Source of the DNA: an uncultured Flavobacteriales bacterium | GTDB taxonomy: Bacteria > Bacteroidota > Bacteroidia > Flavobacteriales_D > Crocinitomicaceae | Length of the DNA stretch: 64,000 nucleotides | Reading direction: 5' to 3' | Assembly (NCBI GenBank): GCA_937973685.1 | Contig: CALJKJ010000016.1 | Coordinates: 62,001 to 126,000, forward strand | Shown: piece by piece, positions 25,883-35,300 of the stretch | Layout: every line of letters starts with the position of its first letter | Position numbering within the stretch: the first letter of the stretch is position 1 | The notes under the pieces: model-generated | Database searches by the model: none | Seen by the model: the letters and a program-made list of their open reading frames with translations, nothing else | Told to the model about the DNA's origin: nothing | Translations under genes and position numbers: made by a program

Positions 25883-27262
25883 ATGAAAGCGCTAATTTCA
25901 ATTTTTTTTGCCCCTTTTTTTTACCTGAGTTTATGCGCTCAAAAAAGCAACAACATTACTCAACTTGATCACTGGTTCCAAGATTCATTAATTACCAATT
26001 CAACCAACGTTCGATACAATGATTGCTATGGTTTCGTATGGAAAGATCAAGAATACGCTGTTGCAGGTTCTACCGAAGGAACACATGTTTTTTTAATCGA
26101 TACAAGTAATCAGTTCATTCCAGTTGGATTTATCAAAGGGCGTTATTCCAATGCACAAGTTAGTCACCGTGATTATGCGGTGTTCAAACATTACTTGTAT
26201 GCTGTGTGTGATGAAGGATTAAGTAGTTTGCAAATCATTGATTTCCAAGACTTGCCAAATAGCATTACATTGATAAAAGAAGACAGCATTCAATTTGGAC
26301 GTGTTCACAATATTTTCATCGACACAGTGCAAGAAACATTGTATTCGTGTATTCATCGCTCCGTGACCAATACCCAAACGATTGAATCGGCGATGAAACT
26401 ATTTTCACTCAATGATCCGTTGAATTTATCGGAATTGTGGGCTGGTCCAAGTGACATTCAAGAAGTGCACGATTGTTATGTCCGCAATGGAAAAGCCATC
26501 TTAAATTGTGGCTACGAAGGCATGCGCGTGTACGATTTTTCTAATCCCCAAACGCCGGTTTTTCTCGATTCAAAAACAATTTATCAAGACCAAGGATACA
26601 ACCATCAAGGTTGGCTCACACCAAGTGGTAACACGTATTACTTTGCGGATGAGACAAATGGTAAACGCATCAAAAAATGTACGTTTGACGGTAGTGAAAT
26701 TACCATCAAACAATTATTTGGCGTGAATTTTCAAAATGGTTCTGTTCCACACAATATCATGGCGACAGATAGTTTTGTTTATGTTGCTTATTACAACGAA
26801 GGGCTGCGGATTTTTGATGCGCGCTACCCAATTCCTACTGAAATCGCTTATTTTGATTCGTATTCGGAAGAATCGTTTTTCAAACAAAATGGTAATTGGG
26901 GACTGTACACCCTGCTTCCATCTCAGCGAATGCTTATATCCGATCGCCAGAACGGTTTGTTTCTCTTAGGTTTTGACGCTGCACTGTTCAGTGAGAAATT
27001 AATTGGGGATGCTGGTTTCATTTATCCAAATCCCGCAAAAAAAGGAGAAACAATCGTACTACGTTTACCGCTTGGTGCAAATAACAGCACTTTGTCATTG
27101 TACAACTTATTAGGCGAAATGCTCATGACTTATTCCTTTGACGCAAGCGATTACACAGCATTTGTGCCAAATTGTGCTGCAGGAAGCTATGTGGTAACAA
27201 TTGATTACACCGATAAAAAGCAACAAGTACAGCATTTCACAAGCAAACTTATCATCGAATAA
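25883..27262 (+). CDS. Secreted LVIVD-repeat (choice-of-anchor-like) protein with T9SS type A domain
   Basis: This 459-residue protein has a signal peptide ending near LCAQ. Residues of about 40-370 form a beta-propeller-like set of repeats (GSTEGTHVFLIDTSN, YEGMRVYDFSNPQTPVFLDS, YNEGLRIFDARYPIPTEIAYFD) of the LVIVD type. The C-terminal 80 residues (FIYPNPAKKGE to FTSKLIIE) are a T9SS type A sorting domain. The protein should be displayed or released outside the cell, and its ligand is unknown. It has its own -7 box just upstream. Confidence 0.82.
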   Translation: MKALISIFFAPFFYLSLCAQKSNNITQLDHWFQDSLITNSTNVRYNDCYGFVWKDQEYAVAGSTEGTHVFLIDTSNQFIPVGFIKGRYSNAQVSHRDYAVFKHYLYAVCDEGLSSLQIIDFQDLPNSITLIKEDSIQFGRVHNIFIDTVQETLYSCIHRSVTNTQTIESAMKLFSLNDPLNLSELWAGPSDIQEVHDCYVRNGKAILNCGYEGMRVYDFSNPQTPVFLDSKTIYQDQGYNHQGWLTPSGNTYYFADETNGKRIKKCTFDGSEITIKQLFGVNFQNGSVPHNIMATDSFVYVAYYNEGLRIFDARYPIPTEIAYFDSYSEESFFKQNGNWGLYTLLPSQRMLISDRQNGLFLLGFDAALFSEKLIGDAGFIYPNPAKKGETIVLRLPLGANNSTLSLYNLLGEMLMTYSFDASDYTAFVPNCAAGSYVVTIDYTDKKQQVQHFTSKLIIE

Positions 27263-27357
27263 AACAGCTTTTACAAGTAAAAGCAAGCACTTAAGTAAAA
27301 GATTTACACACTTCACTCATCGTAGTTAAAAACACGTAAATCAAGCATTAAAAACGT

Positions 27358-27365
27358 TATATTTG
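27358..27365 (+). promoter_or_regulatory. -7 box TATATTTG
   Basis: This exact TAnnTTTG match lies 16 bases before the ATG of the lipoprotein gene at 27382. No convincing -33 element was seen. Confidence 0.4.
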
Positions 27366-27381
27366 TTCAAATACCAAGGAC

Positions 27382-28011
27382 ATGAAACATACATTTTTCG
27401 CGCTGTCACTTCTTGCAACAGCTTTGTTTTTAACAAATTGCACCAACAACGTTCCCATTAAAAAAGATTATGCAAAAGAAGTTGATGAAGGGACTTTTTC
27501 TGGTAATACCTATTCAAACAAATTACTAGGTTGGGAAATTACTTTTCCTGATACGTGGATAGTTACCGAGAAAAAGAGCTTGGAAAATGCTGATGAACGA
27601 AGTAAAGCAATGGTTGGTGATACAACTACTTCAACAAAAACGATCAAACGCTTACTTGCTTTTCAGAAAAACTTCGACAACAATTTTCAATCAACGCGCG
27701 AAGATTTCAAAGGTCGTGACCAAGCTAGTTACCAGGCGATCAAACATGCGGTGAGAAAACAAGTTTATTTTGGGTATTTGGATCAGCGTTTCAATGTAGA
27801 CACAACAAGTTCTATTGATAATATTGATGGTGTTGCTTTTGATTGTTTTGAAATCATGTTGTACGACCAAACTGGTAAGAAGTTTGCGACGCAATTGCTT
27901 TATTCTACTATTCTAAAAGATAGTTACTTCAATGTGATTATCAATTATTCGAATGAAAAAGACAAAGCTACGCTGTTGAACGCATTTAAGAAATCGACTT
28001 TTAAGCCGTAA
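27382..28011 (+). CDS. Hypothetical lipoprotein
   Basis: This 209-residue protein has a lipobox (FLTNC at about 17-21), so it is probably anchored in the envelope. The body begins LLGWEITFPDTWIVTEK and ends with a ...KATLLNAFKKSTFK helix, a layout seen in PsbP-like small envelope proteins that start from a short domain with a conserved Trp. This resemblance is loose and no function can be given. It ends head-on against recX with no gap. Confidence 0.6.
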   Translation: MKHTFFALSLLATALFLTNCTNNVPIKKDYAKEVDEGTFSGNTYSNKLLGWEITFPDTWIVTEKKSLENADERSKAMVGDTTTSTKTIKRLLAFQKNFDNNFQSTREDFKGRDQASYQAIKHAVRKQVYFGYLDQRFNVDTTSSIDNIDGVAFDCFEIMLYDQTGKKFATQLLYSTILKDSYFNVIINYSNEKDKATLLNAFKKSTFKP

Positions 28012-28491
28012 TCAAATTTCTTTCATGAGTTGATTCATAGCGTCTTGAATCAAATCAAATTCGTAACCTTTGGAAGTTAAATAACGCTGTAATTTGACGC
28101 GTTTTTTCCAATAATCTTTTTCGTTAGACAAATCGTTGAACTTTTTGAGCGCTTCCTTATTGATAATTGCTTCGTATTCCTCAAGATCAATTGTTTTGAG
28201 TGCCGTTGTAATTATTGGAGCAGGAATAAATTTGGCTTTTAATCCTTGTTTGATTTTGATACGTCCCCAATGTTTGATGCGCATTTTTCCTGAAACATAA
28301 GCTTCTGCGAAACGCGATTCATTCAAAAAGTTAGACGAAATAAGGTCGGCGATGAGTTGGTTGTTTTGTTCAGAAGTCAATCCCCAATTACGTAATTTTT
28401 CTGCAACTTCGGCATGACATCTTTCTTGATAAGCGCAATATGCTTCAATCTTCGTCTTAGCAGTTAAAAACGAAAAATTGCCCTCTTTCAT
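28012..28491 (-). CDS. recX: Regulatory protein RecX
   Basis: This 159-residue protein inhibits or modulates RecA filaments. It is helical and basic, with the three-helix repeats of RecX: CHAEVAEKLRNWG, FLNESRFAEAYVSGKMR followed by HWGRIKIKQGLKAK, and a last repeat KLQRYLTSKGYEFDLI. The motif NESRFAxAY with following GxxRI is diagnostic. Its ATG overlaps the stop of the RNase G/E gene by one base, so the two share an mRNA. recA is not in the window. Confidence 0.9.
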   Translation of the reverse strand: MKEGNFSFLTAKTKIEAYCAYQERCHAEVAEKLRNWGLTSEQNNQLIADLISSNFLNESRFAEAYVSGKMRIKHWGRIKIKQGLKAKFIPAPIITTALKTIDLEEYEAIINKEALKKFNDLSNEKDYWKKRVKLQRYLTSKGYEFDLIQDAMNQLMKEI

Positions 28492-30047
28492 TAGAGAGCA
28501 ATTTCGTTGTTATTTCCGTCTACGAAGCTGTATTGTAATAAGTGACTAGAAGTTACCCCTCTTACGTCAACCCATTTTTTGTATTTAAAGAACCAACGCC
28601 ATTGCTTAGAAATTAAGCCTTTTTTGAAGAAAGCTTCCAAGTATGGGTGAACTAAAAGCGTGATTTTCTTTTCTTTTTTATCAGCTAATAAGAAATGAAG
28701 GTTTGATTCAATTTCTTCAGCGAACAAAATAGACGCTTGTACTTCGCCAGTTCCATTACATGTAGGACATTGTTCAGATGTATTGATATCTGTTTCAGGT
28801 CGCACACGTTGGCGTGTAATTTCAATTACTCCGAATTTTGAAGGAGGCAAAATATTGTGTTTTGCGCGATCAGATTTCATGTAATCTTTCATCGTTTCAA
28901 ACAATATCTTATTGTTCTCCTTGTCGTGCATATCAATAAAATCGACACAAACGATACCACCCATATCGCGTAATTGCAACACACGAGCAATTTCTTCTGC
29001 AGCTTCAATATTGGTTGCTAAGGCATTTGATTCTTGCCCTTCTGCACCTTTTCTATTTCCGCTGTTCACGTCGATAACGTGCATTGCTTCTGTGTGTTCA
29101 ATTATCAAGTAACCGCCTGAAGCAAGAGGTACTTTTTTACCAAACATGGTTTTGATTTGTTTGTTGATCCCAAAACGTTCGAAGATATCTAATTTACCAT
29201 CGTACAATTTGAGGATTTTCTCTCTACCAGGAGCAATTCCACTGATGTATTCTTTCAATTCAGCCATCAATTTTTCATCGCAAAGATGAATATTTGTGAA
29301 GTCTGCATTTAATAAATCACGAAGAATCGAAGAAGTTTTGTCGATCTCACCTAACACACGTCTTGGAGGCGTTGCTTGTTTTAGGTTTGCATGCATCAAC
29401 TTCCACTTTTCCAGCAAATCTTTCAAATCTGCATCAATTGCTTCCACTTTTTTGTTTTCAGCAACGGTACGGATAATTACACCAAAATTTTTGGGTTTAA
29501 TAGCATCCATGATTTCGCGCAAGCGATCTCTTTCAGCTGGATTTTTTATTTTCTGAGAGATGGATATTTTGTCAGAAAAAGGAACAAGTACCAAGTACCT
29601 TCCTGCAAGTGTCAATTCAGCACACAAGCGTGGTCCTTTACTGGAAATAGGTTCTTTTGCAACTTGCACTAAAATAGGTGCAGAACTGGAAACGATTTCT
29701 GAAATTTTACCATCTTTTGGAATGTCTTTTTCCGATTTGAAATACATCAAATCAGCGACATTTTGCTTTCCGTGAAGCGTATCTCTGGTGAATTTATCGA
29801 GCGAGTGAAATTGTGGACCTAGATCAAGATAGTGTAAAAATGCATCTTTTTCAAAGCCAACATCAACAAATGCGGCATTTAAACTAGGAACTACTTTGCG
29901 GACTTTTCCGAGATAAATATCCCCCACTGAAAAGTCTGTATTCCCTTGTTCTTCATGTAATTCAACCAATTTTCCATCACGTAATAAAGCAATTTGGACA
30001 CCGTTATCACGGGTGTCTAAAACTAATTCTAAACTCACGATGTTCAA
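28491..30047 (-). CDS. rng: Ribonuclease G/E family
   Basis: This 518-residue single-strand endoribonuclease should process rRNA and decay mRNA. An S1 domain lies at about 35-130 (FSVGDIYLGKVRKVVPSLNAAFVDVGF). The catalytic DNase I-like part carries the metal-site aspartates in HVIDVNSGN and GIVCVDFIDM. The zinc link is CPTCNGTG. It lacks the long C-terminal scaffold of RNase E, so RNase G size. No ATG opens the frame. A stop codon sits just before a TTG at 30047, and a GTG at 30038 is an equally plausible start. Confidence 0.92.
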   Translation of the reverse strand: MNIVSLELVLDTRDNGVQIALLRDGKLVELHEEQGNTDFSVGDIYLGKVRKVVPSLNAAFVDVGFEKDAFLHYLDLGPQFHSLDKFTRDTLHGKQNVADLMYFKSEKDIPKDGKISEIVSSSAPILVQVAKEPISSKGPRLCAELTLAGRYLVLVPFSDKISISQKIKNPAERDRLREIMDAIKPKNFGVIIRTVAENKKVEAIDADLKDLLEKWKLMHANLKQATPPRRVLGEIDKTSSILRDLLNADFTNIHLCDEKLMAELKEYISGIAPGREKILKLYDGKLDIFERFGINKQIKTMFGKKVPLASGGYLIIEHTEAMHVIDVNSGNRKGAEGQESNALATNIEAAEEIARVLQLRDMGGIVCVDFIDMHDKENNKILFETMKDYMKSDRAKHNILPPSKFGVIEITRQRVRPETDINTSEQCPTCNGTGEVQASILFAEEIESNLHFLLADKKEKKITLLVHPYLEAFFKKGLISKQWRWFFKYKKWVDVRGVTSSHLLQYSFVDGNNNEIAL

Positions 30048-30067
30048 TTAGAAAGTGACTAAAACAG

Positions 30068-30102
30068 AAAAACTTAGTAAGCGTTAACTCACTAAGCTTT
30101 TC
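30068..30102 (-). terminator. Probable intrinsic terminator
   Basis: Read on the - strand, arms AAAGCTTAGT and ACTAAGTTTT (one G-U pair) enclose a 12-base loop and are followed by a T-rich run. It would end the short transcript of the 30-residue protein upstream of the RNase gene. Confidence 0.6.
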
Positions 30103-30122
30103 AAAACTATTATCTTAGAAGA

Positions 30123-30215
30123 TTATTTTTTCTTCTTGTGACGGTTTTTTCTTAGTCTCTTTTTACGCTTGTGCGTCGCCATCTTATGTCCTTTTCTTTT
30201 CTTACCACTTGGCAT
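30123..30215 (-). CDS. 30-residue basic ribosomal-type protein (AURKAIP1/COX24 domain)
   Basis: This very short, extremely basic protein begins MPSGKKRKGHKMATHKRKKR and ends RLRKNRHKKKK, with 18 Lys or Arg in 30 residues. It matches the short Bacteroidetes proteins annotated with the AURKAIP1/COX24 (mitochondrial mS38) domain, which are taken to be ribosome components. It is too short for ordinary gene finders. It lies between the HU gene and the RNase G/E gene on the same strand, with a terminator after it. The coding call is strong by similarity to remembered homologues. Its exact ribosome position is not known to me. Confidence 0.85.
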   Translation of the reverse strand: MPSGKKRKGHKMATHKRKKRLRKNRHKKKK

Positions 30216-30352
30216 AACGAATGTTTTTAACGATTAATACTCAATTTTATATATAATTCTTTCTTGTAGAATGCTTCTTTTTCCTTAAATAGGAGTGCAA
30301 AGATATTAAAATTCAACTATTTTGCAACTTTTCAAGTGCAAAATGAGACAAA

Positions 30353-30643
30353 TTATTTAACGATTTGCTTGTTTTTTACCTCGTCAACAAACGTTTTTGC
30401 CGGTTTGAACGCTGGAATGTTGTGAGCTGGAATAATAATCGTTGTGTTTTTTGAAATATTACGACCTGTTTTTTCTGCTCTCTCCTTTACAATAAAACTA
30501 CCAAAACCTCTCAAATAAACATTTTGTCCTTTTGTTAATGAAGTTTTAATTGATGTCATAAAAGCTTCAACTGCTTTTTGTGCTTCATTTCTCTCTAACC
30601 CTGTTCCTTCTGCAATTTCAGCTACGATATCTGCCTTTGTCAT
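30353..30643 (-). CDS. HU / integration host factor family DNA-binding protein
   Basis: This 96-residue histone-like protein bends DNA. It begins MTKADIVAEIAEGTG and has the DNA-binding beta arm with GFGSFIVKERAEKTGRNISKNTTIIIPAHNIPAFKP, of which the RNPxT stretch is RNISKNT. Single genes of this form are frequent in Bacteroidetes and act as nucleoid proteins. It is separate from its neighbours and transcribed divergently from mutY. Confidence 0.93.
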   Translation of the reverse strand: MTKADIVAEIAEGTGLERNEAQKAVEAFMTSIKTSLTKGQNVYLRGFGSFIVKERAEKTGRNISKNTTIIIPAHNIPAFKPAKTFVDEVKNKQIVK

Positions 30644-30749
30644 TTTTAAAAATATTAGATTTTCAACATTTTGATTTTCAGGTGCAAAGGTAGTTAGCGA
30701 AAAGCGTTTATTTTTGTTTTCTTATAATTTTTTATAAAATTTTACGTAA

Positions 30750-31769
30750 ATGGCTGATTTTGTTCGATTAACGATTGCTTGGTACACTGAAAATTCACGC
30801 GATTTGCCTTGGAGAAGCACGAAAAACCCCTACTTCATCTGGTTGTCGGAGGTCATTTTGCAACAAACTCGGGTCGATCAAGGTAGAAAATATTACGAAA
30901 ATTTTACAAAAACATATCCTTCAGTTAACGATTTAGCAAATGCCGCTGAGGAAAATGTGCTGAAACTTTGGCAAGGTTTGGGGTATTATTCGCGGGCAAG
31001 AAACCTCCACAAAACTGCTCAAATTATCGCGAACGATTACAAGGGTCAATTTCCAAACGATTACAAACAAATTCTCCAACTAAAAGGAATTGGTCCGTAC
31101 ACAGCTGCTGCAATTGCTTCTTTTGCCTTCGATTTACCGCATGCGGTTGTTGATGGTAACGTTTACCGAATCTTAAGCCGCTATTTTGGAATCGATTTAG
31201 CTATCGACTCAACTGCTGGGAAAAAAGCGTTTCAAGCATTGGCCGATTCGTTAATCCCAGCAGACAATGCCGCTATTTACAACCAAGCTATCATGGAGTT
31301 TGGCGCGTTGCAATGCACGCAAAACAATCCAAATTGTAGCAACTGCCCACTTTTTGAAAGCTGCGATTCCGGTCGGTCACAATTGTACTTGCAGCGCCCT
31401 GTAAAAGAAAAGAAAACGAAAGTTACCAAACGGTATTTTCACTATTTCCATTTTGAATCTCCAACTGGAACAGCCATCAAAAAACGCAGCAACGAAGGAA
31501 TTTGGGAGAATCTCTATGAATTTCCGCTCATTGAAACGCTTGAAAAATCGTTGGACAACAAGTTGCTTACCAATAAAAACATTCAACCGGTTCTACTCTT
31601 TGAAACAAAGCATATATTGTCACATCAACACATTTACGCTCATTTTTACCGTGTCAAACAAATGCCAGCATCGTTGGAATACGAAGTGGTCGATCAACTG
31701 AAAATGCACGATTTACCCATGCACCGTTTGATGGAAAAATATTTTGAACACATTAGTTCTGGAAAATAG
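30750..31769 (+). CDS. mutY: A/G-specific adenine glycosylase
   Basis: This 339-residue base-excision enzyme removes adenine mispaired with 8-oxoguanine. The catalytic Glu lies in WLSEVILQQTRV, the helix-hairpin-helix is LKGIGPYTAAAIASFA and the catalytic Asp is in HAVVDGNVYR. The [4Fe-4S] cluster ligands are in CTQNNPNCSNCPLFESC. The C-terminal NUDIX-like domain (about 225-335) recognises 8-oxoguanine and is complete. The gene begins a set with ssb and gldD, a common neighbourhood in Flavobacteria. Confidence 0.95.
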   Translation: MADFVRLTIAWYTENSRDLPWRSTKNPYFIWLSEVILQQTRVDQGRKYYENFTKTYPSVNDLANAAEENVLKLWQGLGYYSRARNLHKTAQIIANDYKGQFPNDYKQILQLKGIGPYTAAAIASFAFDLPHAVVDGNVYRILSRYFGIDLAIDSTAGKKAFQALADSLIPADNAAIYNQAIMEFGALQCTQNNPNCSNCPLFESCDSGRSQLYLQRPVKEKKTKVTKRYFHYFHFESPTGTAIKKRSNEGIWENLYEFPLIETLEKSLDNKLLTNKNIQPVLLFETKHILSHQHIYAHFYRVKQMPASLEYEVVDQLKMHDLPMHRLMEKYFEHISSGK

Positions 31770-31790
31770 AAAGGTAAAAATTCAAATTTG

Positions 31791-31798
31791 TATATTTG
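31791..31798 (+). promoter_or_regulatory. -7 box TATATTTG for ssb
   Basis: This is an exact TAnnTTTG match 16 bases before the ssb ATG. ssb could thus be transcribed apart from mutY. The -33 region is weak. Confidence 0.45.
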
Positions 31799-31814
31799 TT
31801 GAAATACGAGAAAC

Positions 31815-32267
31815 ATGGCCGGAAGTGTAAACAAAGTGATTTTGATCGGGAATTTAGGAAAAGACCCCGAAGTAAGACGTTTAGAAAATGGTGGAATCGT
31901 TGCGAATTTCCCCTTAGCAACCTCTGAAACTTATACTGACAGAACAACTGGTGAAAAAAGAGATACCACTGATTGGCATACTATTGTATTGTGGAGAGGT
32001 TTGGCAGAAGTTGCCGAAAAATACGTGCGCAAAGGGCAAAAAGTGTACGTTGAAGGAAAATTAAAAACACGTTCTTGGACGGATAAAGAAGGTATTTCTC
32101 GTTACACAACTGAAATTGTAGCCGATGAGTTAACCATTTTATCGCCAAGAAATGACAATGCAACGGCTGCAACTACACCAACACAAGCGCCATACCCTAC
32201 GCAAGCTCCCACACAACCTACTCCAATGGATCTCGGAGACGACGAAGGAGACGGTTTACCATTTTAA
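31815..32267 (+). CDS. ssb: Single-stranded DNA-binding protein
   Basis: This 150-residue OB-fold protein binds single-stranded DNA in replication and repair. The OB core begins [19 protein letters not shown] and contains [19 protein letters not shown] and [13 protein letters not shown] Thr/Pro/Gln-rich linker leads to the acidic interaction tip DDEGDGLPF. It follows mutY and precedes gldD by nine bases. The window holds a second OB-type protein with a similar tip (20323-20724). Confidence 0.95.
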   Translation: MAGSVNKVILIGNLGKDPEVRRLENGGIVANFPLATSETYTDRTTGEKRDTTDWHTIVLWRGLAEVAEKYVRKGQKVYVEGKLKTRSWTDKEGISRYTTEIVADELTILSPRNDNATAATTPTQAPYPTQAPTQPTPMDLGDDEGDGLPF

Positions 32268-32276
32268 ACATTGACA

Positions 32277-32852
32277 ATGCTAAAATACTTCAGTGCCATT
32301 TTACTTTTTGGGTTGATGAGTTGTTCGGATAACGAATTATTGATTCCAAAACCCGCAACTTTTCTGCGAACAGAATTACCTGCTCACACCTACACGAAAT
32401 TGACCGAAAAAGTGCCTTATTCGTTTGAATTATCGAACGTTTATTTTGCAAAACCGGTGCTTTTTAGAAATGAAAGAACCAATCATTTAGAAATCAATCT
32501 CGGAAAATTGAATGGCGTATTGTATTTGAATTATTATCCTATTCCCAATCGCGATTCGTTGGTGCGGTACATCAATTTGAGTAACGATAAAGTGGACGAA
32601 CATCAAATCAAAGCAACTGGAATAAAGGACATGCAATTACTGTTTCCAGAAAAAAGAGTGTTTGGTACATTCTTTGAATTCAAAGGAAACGTAGCTACGA
32701 ATTTTCAGTTTTACTTGACTGATTCATCGAAACACTTTGTGCGTGGCGAACTTTTAATGAATTGCCGACCTAATTATGATTCATTAAAACCCTCTCTTAA
32801 TTACATCAAACAAGATTTAGAACAGCTTTTCAAAACTTTTGAATGGCAATAG
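32277..32852 (+). CDS. gldD: Gliding motility lipoprotein GldD
   Basis: This 191-residue lipoprotein (lipobox LMSC) is linked to gliding motility and type IX secretion in Flavobacterium. The mature N-terminus PKPATFLRTELPAHTY and later PYSFELSNVYFAKP are the conserved GldD opening. The ATG at 32277 is chosen over a TTG two codons earlier. In Flavobacterium, gldD is accompanied by gldE next to ssb. Here gldD follows ssb directly, so gldE is missing or elsewhere. Confidence 0.88.
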   Translation: MLKYFSAILLFGLMSCSDNELLIPKPATFLRTELPAHTYTKLTEKVPYSFELSNVYFAKPVLFRNERTNHLEINLGKLNGVLYLNYYPIPNRDSLVRYINLSNDKVDEHQIKATGIKDMQLLFPEKRVFGTFFEFKGNVATNFQFYLTDSSKHFVRGELLMNCRPNYDSLKPSLNYIKQDLEQLFKTFEWQ

Positions 32853-32911
32853 TTAAATTTTTAACCAATTCAAGAAGAATGTTTAAATTTATAGTCGTTA
32901 AACAGCTATAA

Positions 32912-35263
32912 ATGAAAAATCTACTTCTTGCTTGTGCACTTTTATTCAGTGCTTACTCATTCGCTCAAGACTATTCCAGAGCAAAAATCCATACCGATTC
33001 AGAAGGATTACAAACCTTAGCAGAGCTTGGGATTGCAATTGATCACGGTGCTGTAAAACGTGGAACGTTTTTTATTTCCGACTTTTCAGCAGCTGAAATT
33101 GCAACGATTAGAAACGCTGGTTTTACGGTCGACATTCTTATTGAAGATGTTCAAGCGTATTACGTGAATCAAAATAAAAACACCAGCGAAAATTTAAAAA
33201 ACGTAGGTTGTTCCAATAATGGTGGAAGTTCGTTCACACCAAGTGTTCCAACTAATTTCAATTTAGGTTCGATGGGCGGTTTTTACACCTACCAAGAGTT
33301 TTTAGATGAAATCGATGCGATGCACACGCTTTATCCTAATTTAATTTCCGCTAAAGCGCCAATCTCAACTTTTACAACAATCGAAGGTCGTCCGATTTAT
33401 TATTTAAAAATTTCAGACAATCCGACTGTGGACGAGGCTGAACCAGAGGTTTTATACACTGCTGTGCATCATGCGCGTGAACCGAATTCATTATCCGAAG
33501 TGATTTTTTACATGTGGTATTTGTTGGAAAACTATGCAACGAGCACAGAAATTCAATTTTTAGTGAATGAATCGGAGCAATTTTTTGTACCAATGATCAA
33601 TCCTGATGGATACATTTACAACGAACAAACAAATCCAAATGGAGGCGGTATGTGGCGTAAAAACAGACGTTTGAACAGCGGTGGTTCGTATGGTGTTGAC
33701 TTGAATAGAAATTATTCATACGGATGGGGAACTACCGGAACAAGTCCCGTTCAATCAAACGATACCTATCCTGGAACAGGCGCTTTTTCAGAGCCAGAAG
33801 TTCAAGCTATCAAATGGTTGTGTGAGCAACGTGATTTTAAATTTGCCTTCAATGCACATACGTATGCAAATGATATTTTACACCCAATAGGAACTACGAC
33901 AGCTGAATTTGCTGTTGACCACAACTATTTCCAAGCATTTACTGGTTACATGGTGCAATACAATGGTTATGCACATATTAAAAGTTCTGATTTGTATCCT
34001 GCTTCTGGTGATTCAGATGACTACATGTACAAAGTTGACACCGTTGTAAAGCCTAAAATCTTTGCAATGACGCCAGAAGTGAGTAACACAGCCGGAGGAT
34101 TTTGGCCAGCTGCTTCTGAAATCACAGGAATCTGTCAAGACATGGTTTTTCCAAACTTGATGTTGACGCACTTAGCACACAAGTATTATGATGTTTCGGA
34201 TACCGATCCGTCAAGCATTACTGCGACAACTGGTAACTTTAACCACAGTGCTTATCGTTTAGGGACTGAAAATGGACCCGTTACTGTTTCGATTACGCCA
34301 TTGATTGGTATTGCAAGTGTTGGGACGGGTGTTTCGCATGATTTAACGTTGATGCAAACAGCAACGGGTGCAATTAGTTATACTTTGGATGCGAACATTC
34401 AATTTGGCAGCACGATTAAATACATTTTAAACACGGACTATGGTTTGTGGGTGAAAAAAGACACGATCACAAAAACCTTTGGTGCGCTGACATCGCAAGT
34501 GTTAGATCCTGCTTCAACAACAACAAATTGGACAGGAACTTGGGGAACAACAACAAGTACCTTTGTATCACCGAGTTCATCTTTTGCCGACTCACCAACT
34601 GGCCAATACAACAACAATACAAACAAAACTTTCAAGTACAATCAATCCATCGACTTAACGAATGTGACCGATGCGGGAGTGAAATTTTACGCAAAATGGG
34701 ACATTGAAAACGGGTACGACTATTGTCAATTCCAAGTTTCAACGGATAACGGCGTGACATGGCAAGGTCAATGTGGTTTGTACACGAATTTGGGCGATCC
34801 AAATGCAGGTGGTGTGCAACCAAACGGTCCCGTATACGACGGAACACAGAGTTCGTGGGTATTGGAAGAAATTAATTTGAGTGACTACATTGGTTCAACG
34901 ATTCAAGTGCGTTTTCTCTTAGCTTCTGACGGAGGTGTCAAAGCAGATGGATTCTACTTTGATGATTTCGAAATCTTGTACAACATTGATTATTCGTCGG
35001 TTTCAGAAAACAACACCAACGCCATTCATTTGTTGCCCAACCCTACCGAAAACAAAGCTTTTATTAGTTTCGACAAGGCAATTGCCAACGGAAAAATTGC
35101 TGTTTATTCCGTAAACGGACAACTGATCGAAACAATAACCATTTCAGCATGGACAAACAAAATTGAATTAGATTGCGCGCAATGGAGCGAAGGAATCTAC
35201 CAACTCACGTACATTTCCGAAAACGGTTATACGAAACCAGAAAAATTAATAGTGATTCACTAA
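32912..35263 (+). CDS. M14 zinc carboxypeptidase with T9SS type A domain
   Basis: This 783-residue secreted protein starts with a signal peptide (ends near SFAQ). The M14 catalytic domain, about residues 125-425, has the zinc-binding HHAREPNS, INPDGYIYN, the arginine/asparagine segment GVDLNRNYSYGWG and a catalytic Glu in MTPEVSN. A jelly-roll or MAM-like domain (about 560-690, ending FYFDDFEILY) follows, then a T9SS type A sorting domain (HLLPNPTENKAF to the end). It should digest peptides outside the cell or on its surface. A strong terminator follows. Confidence 0.9.
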   Translation: MKNLLLACALLFSAYSFAQDYSRAKIHTDSEGLQTLAELGIAIDHGAVKRGTFFISDFSAAEIATIRNAGFTVDILIEDVQAYYVNQNKNTSENLKNVGCSNNGGSSFTPSVPTNFNLGSMGGFYTYQEFLDEIDAMHTLYPNLISAKAPISTFTTIEGRPIYYLKISDNPTVDEAEPEVLYTAVHHAREPNSLSEVIFYMWYLLENYATSTEIQFLVNESEQFFVPMINPDGYIYNEQTNPNGGGMWRKNRRLNSGGSYGVDLNRNYSYGWGTTGTSPVQSNDTYPGTGAFSEPEVQAIKWLCEQRDFKFAFNAHTYANDILHPIGTTTAEFAVDHNYFQAFTGYMVQYNGYAHIKSSDLYPASGDSDDYMYKVDTVVKPKIFAMTPEVSNTAGGFWPAASEITGICQDMVFPNLMLTHLAHKYYDVSDTDPSSITATTGNFNHSAYRLGTENGPVTVSITPLIGIASVGTGVSHDLTLMQTATGAISYTLDANIQFGSTIKYILNTDYGLWVKKDTITKTFGALTSQVLDPASTTTNWTGTWGTTTSTFVSPSSSFADSPTGQYNNNTNKTFKYNQSIDLTNVTDAGVKFYAKWDIENGYDYCQFQVSTDNGVTWQGQCGLYTNLGDPNAGGVQPNGPVYDGTQSSWVLEEINLSDYIGSTIQVRFLLASDGGVKADGFYFDDFEILYNIDYSSVSENNTNAIHLLPNPTENKAFISFDKAIANGKIAVYSVNGQLIETITISAWTNKIELDCAQWSEGIYQLTYISENGYTKPEKLIVIH

Positions 35264-35265
35264 AC

Positions 35266-35300
35266 AAAAAAAGAGGTAGCGTTTGTTACCTCTTTTTTTT
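35266..35300 (+). terminator. Intrinsic terminator after the M14 gene
   Basis: The stem AAGAGGTA(G/A)C..GTTACCTCTT is followed by a run of eight T residues just past the stop codon. It marks the last chromosomal transcript before the defence island. About 160 bases without a gene follow before the left repeat of the island. Confidence 0.8.
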
